A stretch of DNA of 64,000 nucleotides from Pseudomonas quebecensis (GTDB lineage Bacteria; Pseudomonadota; Gammaproteobacteria; Pseudomonadales; Pseudomonadaceae). The stretch's first letter is position 1. Each line of letters begins with the position of its first letter. The notes below the pieces were generated by a model. It did no database searches and had not been told where the DNA came from. It saw only the letters and a program-made list of their open reading frames with translations. The position numbers were made by a program, and so were the translations under genes. Shown here piece by piece: positions 43,801 through 47,892 of the stretch. The DNA lies in NCBI RefSeq assembly GCF_026410085.1, contig NZ_CP112866.1, positions 4,959,001-5,023,000 of the forward strand. Reading direction: 5' to 3'.

Positions 43801-46146
43801 CTGCAGGACGCTGGCGTCGTCGACCGGGTCGATCTTCACGTCCAGGGTGCTGCTGGAGCCGGTGTTGGTGGTGTAGCCGATTTGCGGTACATCACCATTG
43901 AAGTCTTTAACCGGCGTGAAAGCGTAAGCGCCGTCGGTGCCGATGGTGATTGTGCCCACACCAGCAATAACAGCGGTCCGGCCCGCTTGGTAGTTAGTGC
44001 CGTTGACGGTGAAGCTGGCGACGGTCAGGACGTTATCGACGTCGCTGTCGTTGGTCAGCACATTGCCGGTGGCAACGGTGTCTTCCTTGGCGCTGCCGGT
44101 ATCGGCCTGCAGAACGCTGGCGTCGTCGACGGGGTCGATCTTCACGTCCAGGGTGCTGCTGGAGCCGGTGTTGGTGGTGTAGCCGATTTGTGGGACGTCG
44201 CCGTTGAAGTCTTTGACCGGCGTGAAGGCGTAAGCGCCGTCGGTGCCGATGGTGATTGTGCCCACACCAGCAATAACGGCGGTTTGGCCCGCTTGGTAGT
44301 TAGTGCCGTTGACGTTGAAACTCGTAACGGTCAGGACGTTATCCACGTCGCTGTCGTTGGTCAGCACATTGCCGGTGGCGACGGTATCTTCCTTGGCGCT
44401 GCCGGTGTCGGCTTGCAAAACGCTGGCGTCGTCGACGGGGTCGATCTTCACGTCGAGGGTGCTGCTGGAGCCAGTGTTGGTGGTATAGCCAACTTGCGGC
44501 ACATCACCATTGAAGTCTTTAACCGGGGTGAAGGCGTAAGCGCCGTCAGTGCCGATGGTGATCGAACCCACGCCCGCGATAACGGCCGTCTGGCCCGCAG
44601 TGTAAGTGGTGCCGTTGACATTAAACGTGGCAACGCTCAGCACGTTGTCTACATCGACGTCATTGGCAAGTACATTGCCGGTAGCAACGCCGTCTTCCCG
44701 TGCACTGCCGTTGTCCGCTTGCAGGACACTCGGATCGTCCACTGCGTCGACCTTGACCACCAGCGTGCTGCTCGAGCCGGTATTGGTGGTGTAGCCAATC
44801 TGCGGCACGTCGCCGTTGAAGTCCTTGACCGGCGTGAACGTGTAAGCGCCATCAGCCGCGATGGTGATGGAGCCGACGCCAGCAATGACAGCCGTTTGAC
44901 CGGCGATGAACGTCGCACCGCCGACGTTGAACGTAGCGACCGACAAGACGTTGTCGATATCGCTGTCGTTCGTCAGCACGTTGCCGGTGGCAACGCCATC
45001 TTCGGCAATGGTGCTGCTATCCGCCTGCAAAAAACTTGGGTCATCCACTGCGTTAACGGTGGTGGTGGCTGCCTGCGGGTTGATTGCCAGGTTTTCGTAA
45101 TTGCCGCCCGTCGCACTGGTGATGGTCGCGCTGACACTAAGGTCTTTGCCATCAGCCAGATTGGCTGGGGTATCGACGCTCACGGTGCCGGTGGTCTTGC
45201 CGGCTTCGATGGTGATGGTGGTGTTGTTGGACAGCGTGATGGTGACGTCGGTCTGCGCGGCGTTGTTCACGGTGGCGGTGTAGACGATTTTGCCACCTTC
45301 ATCCACCGAAGCCGTCGCGGTGAGCGTAACGGTGGTGGTGTCGATGGTGTCATTGACCTGAGTGACGGCCGGCGTCGGGTCGGTGGTGATGATCAGGTTG
45401 CCGCCGCCGGAGGTGCCGGCGATGGTGGCCGAGATCGACGAGGCGTCCAGGTAAGGCGTGTCATTGCCGGCGAAGGTGACGTTCAGGGCGCCCGAGGTCT
45501 GGCCGGCCGCGACTACCACAGCGAGGCCATTGGACAGCGTGACGGTCAGGTCACTGGTGGGGGCCTGAGTGACGAACACGGTGTAAACCACTACGCCACC
45601 GGCTTCGGTGATGGTCGGCGTGGCGGTCAGGGTAATGGTGACGTTGCGCGGGTCGACGCCGTTGTTATCAGCGCCGGTCAGGGTGTTAGCCGCCGCATCT
45701 GCAGCATTTAAACCGTTGGTCGGATAACCGATGGTTGGGTCGACCACACCGGCCGTCGCTTCCAGCACGACAAAGCTATGGCCGCCGCCGACGGCGCCGT
45801 CTGCACCGGCTGCGGTCGGGCCTGCCGCAGTGGCTTCAAGATCTTGGGTCGGGTCGGCACCGGCGGCGATGGCTTGCTGCAGTTCGGCGACGGACGGTGC
45901 TGCTTGAGCGGTGGCGGCGCTGAGGTCGGTGGTCGAGTCAGGTGCATTGGCGCTCCACTGGGTGTCGCGGCCCAGGTCAATGACGCGGCCATCGGTCAGT
46001 TCCAGCGAAACGGCGCCCGCCGGGCCAGTGTCGACCAGCTCGCCGGCGAACAGACGATCACCTTCTACCAGCAGGCGGCGGATCCCTTCTGGGGATACTG
46101 CGAACACTTGACCGACAATGCTTTTGACGACCGCAACGCTGCTCAT
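28828..46146 (-). CDS. lapA: Giant RTX surface adhesin LapA
   Basis: About 5772 residues from ATG 46146 (GGAGAG site; ATG 46170 is an alternative). Order: N-terminal retention module (SSVAVVKSIVGQVFAVSPEG) with TAAG sites for LapG at about 106-114; Calx-beta-like domains (about 160-360); 28 tandem 102-residue repeats (about 365-3220); cadherin-like domains; a carbohydrate-binding-like domain (about 3620-3795); 7 more repeats (about 3900-4617); a PA14-like domain (about 4770-4915); a von Willebrand A domain with MIDAS residues in VDTSGS and FITDGEPN (about 5250-5510); RTX nonapeptides (GGSGNDIIFGD, GNAGNDILFG); and a C-terminal type I secretion signal. It is secreted by LapEBC, held in the outer membrane by the folded N-terminus and mediates irreversible attachment. 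Divergent from lapE. Confidence 0.96.
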   Translation of the reverse strand: MSSVAVVKSIVGQVFAVSPEGIRRLLVEGDRLFAGELVDTGPAGAVSLELTDGRVIDLGRDTQWSANAPDSTTDLSAATAQAAPSVAELQQAIAAGADPTQDLEATAAGPTAAGADGAVGGGHSFVVLEATAGVVDPTIGYPTNGLNAADAAANTLTGADNNGVDPRNVTITLTATPTITEAGGVVVYTVFVTQAPTSDLTVTLSNGLAVVVAAGQTSGALNVTFAGNDTPYLDASSISATIAGTSGGGNLIITTDPTPAVTQVNDTIDTTTVTLTATASVDEGGKIVYTATVNNAAQTDVTITLSNNTTITIEAGKTTGTVSVDTPANLADGKDLSVSATITSATGGNYENLAINPQAATTTVNAVDDPSFLQADSSTIAEDGVATGNVLTNDSDIDNVLSVATFNVGGATFIAGQTAVIAGVGSITIAADGAYTFTPVKDFNGDVPQIGYTTNTGSSSTLVVKVDAVDDPSVLQADNGSAREDGVATGNVLANDVDVDNVLSVATFNVNGTTYTAGQTAVIAGVGSITIGTDGAYAFTPVKDFNGDVPQVGYTTNTGSSSTLDVKIDPVDDASVLQADTGSAKEDTVATGNVLTNDSDVDNVLTVTSFNVNGTNYQAGQTAVIAGVGTITIGTDGAYAFTPVKDFNGDVPQIGYTTNTGSSSTLDVKIDPVDDASVLQADTGSAKEDTVATGNVLTNDSDVDNVLTVASFTVNGTNYQAGRTAVIAGVGTITIGTDGAYAFTPVKDFNGDVPQIGYTTNTGSSSTLDVKIDPVDDASVLQADTGSAKEDTVATGNVLTNDSDVDNVLTVASFTVNGTNYQAGQTAVIAGVGSITIGTDGAYAFTPVKDFNGDVPQIGYTTNTGSSSTLDVKIDPVDDASVLQADTGSAKEDAVATGNVLTNDSDVDNVLTVASFNVGGTTYAAGQTAIIAGVGSITIGTDGAYAFTPVKDFNGDVPQIGYTTNTGSSSTLDVKIDPVDDASVLQADTGSATEDTVATGNVLTNDSDVDNVLTVASFNVGGTTYAAGQTAIIAGVGSITIGTDGAYAFAPVKDFNGDVPQIGYTTNTGSSSTLDVKIDPVDDASVLQADTGSAKEDTVATGNVLTNDSDVDNVLTVASFNVGGTTYAAGQTAIIAGVGSITIGTDGAYAFTPVKDFNGDVPQIGYTTNTGSSSTLDVKIEPVDDASVLQADTGSAKEDTVATGNVLTNDSDVDNVLTVASFNVGGTTYAAGQTAIIAGVGSITIGTDGAYAFTPVKDFNGDVPQIGYTTNTGSSSTLDVKIDPVDDASVLQADTGSATEDTVATGNVLTNDSDVDNVLTVASFNVGGTTYAAGQTAIIAGVGSITIGTDGAYAFTPVKDFNGDVPQIGYTTNTGSSSTLDVKIDPVDDASVLQADTGSAKEDTVATGNVLTNDSDVDNVLTVASFTVNGTNYQAGQTAVISGVGSITIGTDGAYAFTPVKDFNGDVPQIGYTTNTGSSSTLDVKIDPVDDASVLQADTGSAKEDTVATGNVLTNDSDVDNVLTVTSFNVNGTNYQAGQTAVIAGVGSITIGTDGAYAFTPVKDFNGDVPQIGYTTNTGSSSTLDVKIDPVDDASVLQADTGSAKEDTVATGNVLTNDSDVDNVLTVASFTVNGTNYQAGQTAVIAGVGSITIGADGAYAFTPVKDFNGDVPQIGYTTNTGSSSTLDVKIDPVDDASVLQADTGSAKEDTVATGNVLTNDSDVDNVLTVASFNVGGTTYTAGQTAVIAGVGSITIGTDGAYAFTPVKDFNGDVPQVGYTTNTGSSSTLDVKIDPVDDASVLQADTGSAKEDTVATGNVLTNDSDVDNVLTVTSFTVNGASYVAGQTAVIAGVGSITIGTDGAYAFTPVKDFNGDVPQIGYTTNTGSSSTLDVKIDPVDDASVLQADTGSAKEDTVATGNVLTNDSDVDNVLTVASFTVNGTNYQAGQTAVIAGVGSITIGTDGAYAFTPVKDFNGDVPQIGYTTNTGSSSTLDVKIDPVDDASVLQADTGSAKEDTVATGNVLTNDSDVDNVLTVASFTVNGTNYQAGQTAVIAGVGSITIGTDGAYAFTPVKDFNGDVPQIGYTTNTGSSSTLDVKIDPVDDASVLQADTGSAKEDTVATGNVLTNDSDVDNVLTVTSFTVNGASYVAGQTAVIAGVGSITIGTDGAYAFTPVKDFNGDVPQIGYTTNTGSSSTLDVKIDPVDDASVLQADTGSAKEDTVATGNVLTNDSDVDNVLTVASFNVGGTTYTAGQTAVIAGVGSITIGTDGAYAFTPVKDFNGDVPQIGYTTNTGSSSTLDVKIDPVDDASVLQADTGSAKEDTVATGNVLTNDNDVDNVLTVTSFTVNGASYVAGQTAVIAGVGSITIGTDGAYAFTPVKDFNGDVPQIGYTTNTGSSSTLDVKIDPVDDASVLQADTGSAKEDTVATGNVLTNDSDVDNVLTVASFTVNGTNYQAGQTAVIAGVGSITIGTDGAYAFTPVKDFNGDVPQIGYTTNTGSSSTLDVKIDPVDDASVLQADTGSAKEDTVATGNVLTNDSDVDNVLTVASFTVNGTNYQAGQTAVIAGVGSITIGTDGAYAFTPVKDFNGDVPQIGYTTNTGSSSTLDVKIDPVDDASVLQADTGSAKEDTVATGNVLTNDNDVDNVLTVTSFTVNGASYVAGQTAVIAGVGSITIGTDGAYAFTPVKDFNGDVPQIGYTTNTGSSSTLDVKIEPVDDASVLQADTGSAKEDTVATGNVLTNDSDVDNVLTVASFNVGGTTYAAGQTAIIAGVGSITIGTDGAYAFTPVKDFNGDVPQIGYTTNTGSSSTLAVKIDPVDDASVLQADTGSAKEDTVATGNVLTNDSDVDNVLTVASFNVGGTTYTAGQTAVIAGVGSITIGTDGAYAFTPVKDFNGDVPQIGYTTNTGSSSTLDVKIDPVDDASVLQADTGSAKEDTVATGNVLTNDSDVDNVLTVASFNVGGTTYTAGQTAVIAGVGSITIGTDGAYAFTPVKDFNGDVPQIGYTTNTGSSSTLDVKIDPVDDASVLQADTGSAKEDTVATGNVLTNDSDVDNVLTVASFNVGGTTYTAGQTAVIAGVGSITIGTDGAYAFTPVKDFNGDVPQIGYTTNTGSSSTLDVKIDPVDDASVLQADTGSAKEDTVATGNVLTNDSDVDNVLTVASFTVNGTNYQAGQTAVIAGVGTITIGTDGAYAFTPVKDFNGDVPQIGYTTNTGSSSTLDVKVDPVNDAPVLGNASTNAFGDTYIEGKPGGYIAANLTVSDVDNSTLQSAKVTLVNPLAGDLLIADASNAKITVSYDKGTGVLTLSGDATKAEYQEVLRSVHFASESQNPAPTDRTLTITVNDGQLDSAPVTSVVKVVPVNDPPVVQFDSTTFTEQAEAGALVKNLSISDVDNTTFSKVVVTVDKLASGDLLSSADVLKALAVAGITITQSGSAADGKIVYTLTSNSSAGSSAADFTKVVEAITFQTPGNNPVGTDRSVTIDVTDIGGGNLDREPPQTGSATGKVTIDLFNDAPTAAANPAGADEDHAATIVLSGTDVDGTVAKFVITALPENGKLYSDATLQTELKAGDSVPAGVDGKASVYFSPTGDWSGSTSLTFTAVDNGGKASADTTAAVTIAPVTDTPHLGLLGGGVVTAINFDSAHLNGSWSTVAVGAANNAAGNGTPAATQWLTGNSDGKVEIGQSSVYGVGTPGNSQVIELEKNAGDDASLYTIIKAESGTAYTISVDYSPRAGAENNSVIDVFWGGVKVGTLDATTVGMKTYTFVVPVTADGDAKLEFKAPTSNSLGGVMDNISVTQVLNTGLEDHAIKLSAIDAYATDKDGSETLKLEVSGIPTGATLSDGAGHTFTATAGIQSIDISTWNKATLVFNPAPDTNGLVNLTVTATAQDGAASPKSESITLPINVIAVDDPSVLKADIGSAQEDTVATGNVLTNDSDVDNVLTVASFNVGGTTYTAGQTAVIAGVGSITIGANGAYTFTPVKDFNGDVPQIGYTTNTGSSSTLNVNIVAVDDPSVLKADTGSAQEDTVATGNVLTNDVDVDNVLTVASFNVGGTTYTAGQTAVIAGVGSITIGANGAYTFTPVKDFNGDVPQIGYTTNTGSSSTLNVNIVAVDDPSVLKADTGSAQEDTVATGNVLTNDSDVDNVLTVASFNVGGTTYTAGQTAVITGVGSITIGANGAYTFTPVKDFNGDVPQIGYTTNTGSSSTLNVNIVAVDDPSVLKADTGSAQEDTVATGNVLTNDVDVDNVLTVASFNVSGTNYTAGQTAVIAGIGSITIGANGAYTFTPVKDFNGDVPQIGYTTNTGSSSTLNVNIVAVDDPSVLKADTGSAQEDTVATGNVLTNDVDVDNVLTVASFNVGGTTYTAGQTAVITGVGSITIGANGAYTFTPVKDFNGDVPQIGYTTNTGSSSTLNVNIVAVDDPSVLKADTGTAKEDTVATGNVLTNDSDVDNVLTVASFNVGGTTYTAGQTAVITGVGSITIGANGAYTFTPVKDFNGDVPQIGYTTNTGSSSTLNVNIVAVDDPSVLKADTGSAQEDTVATGNVLTNDVDVDNVLTVASFNVNGTNYTAGQTAVITGVGSITIGANGAYTFTPVKDFNGDVPQIGYTTNTGSSSTLNVNIVAVNDAPTAANGVVASNEDTSVELTWATFGVKDVDSSNPKVVFTSLPAGSIEYNVNGTWVKLTSADLKTDTSAGKAFSQSDFDNHNVRFTPAANESGDNSFGGTGVGNMQVDYTQLKFQATDGTAYSDTKIITVDIHPVTDVPVVTVGAFSAVPTGLIIQTWSGGNLRTDLGTNGNGVANSSDLIRVIDAKTAASAITSGVTSNVSNGNVAEGTATKVSGLVYMEAGKSYTFTGTADDSLAITVGGKLVATETWSKGSAITGTAFTPAESGYYTLDIYHYNQAGGGNYDVNVSINSGPSMSLGNSGLQTYTSVDALKAAGAVLGDSHVVNGEGYYTGYVYNRGLEDTAIKVAPITTTFVDNDGSESHKVEISGLPVGTVITDGTTGHSFTSTGASTLYDVSTWNLKTLTVTPFKDSTASFDITVKATAKELSTGVEAVTTGKVSIVVTAVNDAPTLDLSTADGSVATGFNTSYTERGTSGVAITGNVAISDVDSTQMQSATITLKNASSGDVLSSNLVAVGGTYKGVTVTSVGTDVSGKIVLTLSGVADAATYKALLESFQYSSTSKYPAIGERTIDIAVTDNEGSNSLSSSVATTTITVKPQVYTPVTEGGAAADTIDLGSSSANNIVVGDKGGITTPGANYNIAFIVDTSGSIETSAMTSIKTQLSSIFDTLIANAKLTGSGVVKVLLVDFDTKVESQVSVNLADQAAAKAALQTVLNSMASGDATNYQDAFNAATAWFKSNDATSNAGAKNLTYFITDGEPNVYNATYDNISLGYTSSWWGSNVTFDNKVNAYTYTLGQTTPVTATIYGQTQVIVDKDGKVYSYDSYGTKSFEGYVVSDGRGGFDVAGATGNSGRYDYALENAKAAYTALTTSVTGGVEVQAIGLGNSVDKDMLQKYFDSDKTVSTIDTAKLADTITGHTADTGADNVFGGSGNDIIFGDLISYKGQEGGAALKAFAAEKLSTTVDQIDDRSLHQYITEHVQDIGALANASNIYGTNDGGDTLIGNAGNDILFGQGGNDALSGGVGNDILVGGKGNDVLSGGAGADTFVWLKGDTNTNGGFDRITDFKHGEGDKLDLSDLLQGNNDTNLANYLKLSTDASGNSTLSVSSTGAFTASGGGTADVTIKVDGASWGSGSAAINSLIAGGDLTVKHHD
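32296..34437 (-). repeat. LapA repeat block 2: seven 306-bp units
   Basis: Seven 102-codon units typified by DDPSVLKADTGSAQED, NVLTNDVDVDNVLTV, NGAYTFTPVKDFNGDVPQ and GSSSTLNVNIVAV. They differ from block 1 by LKAD for LQAD, GANGAYTF for GTDGAYAF and NVNIVAV for DVKIDPV, so blocks 1 and 2 expanded separately. Inside the block SDVD and VDVD variants alternate. Confidence 0.9.
36485..45050 (-). repeat. LapA repeat block 1: twenty-eight 306-bp units
   Basis: Exact 306-bp period without gaps; 28 units counted from both the protein and the DNA. Consensus blocks DDASVLQADTGSAKED, TVATGNVLTNDSDVDNVLTV, then a variable 15-20-residue segment, GVGSITIGTDGAYAFTPVKDFNGDVPQ and GYTTNTGSSSTLDVKIDPV. The two units nearest the N-terminus are the most divergent. 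The variable segment occurs in five recurring forms (NVNGTNYQ, TVNGTNYQ, NVGGTTYA, NVGGTTYT, TVNGASYV). The domain resembles VCBS/tandem-95 cadherin-like repeats of RTX adhesins. Confidence 0.93.
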
Positions 46147-46493
46147 AAAAGACTCTCCGTGTATTGCCATTCAGGGGGTATCCACCCAGGAGACCGGCCC
46201 TGTCGCTGGTGCCGATTCAATAAGCTGGAGTACTTAATTTCTTCGAAAACTTACTGGCGTCAATTTTTTGATGGCGCGCCAGAAAAATTACTTTTCCGTC
46301 AAGGTATTGACCTATTGGGCGTCATCCTAAACAATCCGCCCGGTAATGTCACATTGATATTTAAGCGGCTTCGCGACTTTCTGTTTGCGCCCTCCGGCGC
46401 CCAATAAAAACGGGCATTTCGAGTTGCCACTCCCATGCAATATTTCAAGTTTGTTGCGGCTTTCAGGCAACCAATCCCCGGGGAAAAATCAGA
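46147..46493. promoter_or_regulatory. Divergent lapA-lapE intergenic region
   Basis: 347 bases, notably AT-rich for this genome, containing promoters for lapA (minus) and lapEBC (plus). I could not place -35/-10 pairs with confidence. In related species lapA is controlled by FleQ and GacA-linked signals; no FleQ site was verified here. A GGGGA site precedes the lapE ATG. Confidence 0.5.
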
Positions 46494-47846
46494 ATGCGTT
46501 TGCACTTATTCACAGCTGTGCCGTTTGTTCTCGCGGCAAGTTTCGTACAGGCTCAAACACTGCAAGAAGCCATGCAGAAGGCTGTGGATGTTCACCCGGA
46601 GATTCAGGCCGCCGTCAACGCACGTATCGCTGCCGACTATCAGGTCCGGGCAGCCCAGGGCGGTTACCTGCCTAAAATCGATTTGCTGGGCGGTTATGGC
46701 CGTGAAAGCTCCGACAACACGTCGACCCGCGCCGCCAGCAACAGCCATGACTGGAAAACCCTGAATCGCGGCGAGTCGAGCATTCGCCTCCAGCAAAACC
46801 TGTTCCAGGGTTTCGGGACGCAGAATGAAGTCGGGCGCCAGCAGGCCACCGCCAACTCTCGCGGTTATGCCCTGCTCAATACCACCGAGCGCACCGCGCT
46901 GACCGTTGCCCAGGTTTATCTGGATGTCCTGACTCGTCGCGAGATGGTGCAGTTGGCAGAAGACAACCTGAAGAGCCACGAGCGCATCTTCGACCAGATC
47001 AAATTGCGCACCAGCCGCGGGGTCGGCCGGATGGCCGATATGGACCAGGCCGAAGCCCGTCTGGCCCAGGCGCGCAATAACCTGCTGACCGAGCAGACCA
47101 ACCTTGAAGACGCCAAAGCCAACTATGTAAGCGCCGTGGGCCAAGAGCCCGATGAACTGGAACGGCCGCAGGGCTTCGTCGCCCTGATGCCTGCCAGCCT
47201 TGATGAGGCACGCCGGCAGATGGTGGAAAGCAGCCCGGTGCTGCGCTCGGCCGAATCGGACATCGCTGCCGCTGAAAAGCAGTACGAATCCGCCAAGTCG
47301 ACGTTCTATCCACGCTTCGACGCAGAGCTGCAGCGTTCGGCCAACAACAATGTCGGCGGCGAAGAAGGCCACGACAACGGTTACTCCGCGATGCTGCGCA
47401 TGCAGTTCAACCTGTACTCGGGCGGCAGCAACAAGGCCGACCTGCAGTCCAAGGCCTCCCAGGCGTCCCAGGCGCTGGATATCCGCAACAATGCCTTGCG
47501 TGAGTTGAACCAGGAATTGAGCCTGGCGTGGAACGCCTACAACAACGCCACCTCGCAATTGCCGATCGCCCAGGAATACGTGGACCGCAGCACCCGCGTG
47601 CGCACGTCATACCAGCAGCAGTTCAGCCTGGGTGAGCGTACACTGCTCGACTTGCTCGACAGCGAGAACGAACTGTTCACCGCATCGCAGCGCCTGGCGC
47701 AGATCAAAAACCTGCAGTTGTACACGCAATACCGCATCAAAGCGGATATGGGCCAACTGCTGCGAAGCCAGGGCGTCGTTGCGCCGCTGGCATCGGTTGT
47801 GCAAAACGAAGTCAAAACGAAGGTGAACCTGCCAGGGATGAACTGA
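46494..47846 (+). CDS. lapE: Outer-membrane TolC-like channel LapE
   Basis: 450 residues with signal peptide MRLHLFTAVPFVLAASFVQA. Two TolC/OEP repeats: TLQEAMQKAVDVHPEIQAAVNAR and, in the second half, PVLRSAESDIAAAEKQYESAKSTFYPRFD, each with the PxxD/PxF turn region. QFSLGERTLLDLLDSENELF is the classic TolC-family C-terminal helix. Forms the outer-membrane duct of the LapA secretion system with LapB and LapC, which follow in the same direction. Confidence 0.93.
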   Translation: MRLHLFTAVPFVLAASFVQAQTLQEAMQKAVDVHPEIQAAVNARIAADYQVRAAQGGYLPKIDLLGGYGRESSDNTSTRAASNSHDWKTLNRGESSIRLQQNLFQGFGTQNEVGRQQATANSRGYALLNTTERTALTVAQVYLDVLTRREMVQLAEDNLKSHERIFDQIKLRTSRGVGRMADMDQAEARLAQARNNLLTEQTNLEDAKANYVSAVGQEPDELERPQGFVALMPASLDEARRQMVESSPVLRSAESDIAAAEKQYESAKSTFYPRFDAELQRSANNNVGGEEGHDNGYSAMLRMQFNLYSGGSNKADLQSKASQASQALDIRNNALRELNQELSLAWNAYNNATSQLPIAQEYVDRSTRVRTSYQQQFSLGERTLLDLLDSENELFTASQRLAQIKNLQLYTQYRIKADMGQLLRSQGVVAPLASVVQNEVKTKVNLPGMN

Positions 47847-47892
47847 TTCTTGACGGAGTTGAACCGTTCAACTGCATTAAGAGAGAGTCAGC

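Noticed and set aside
36485..45050. Could the tandem array be a CRISPR or satellite element?
   Set aside because: The period is 306 bp, has no spacers, and encodes one continuous protein frame with an RTX adhesin end and secretion genes next door.
40822..45711. Very long plus-strand open frames (up to about 1630 codons) opposite lapA, also at 31141-33648, 33673-35445 and 36352-39774.
   Set aside because: They are shadows: a 306-bp period divisible by three propagates any stop-free antisense frame through all units. They lack ribosome sites and carry low-complexity Val/Gly/Asp/His sequence.
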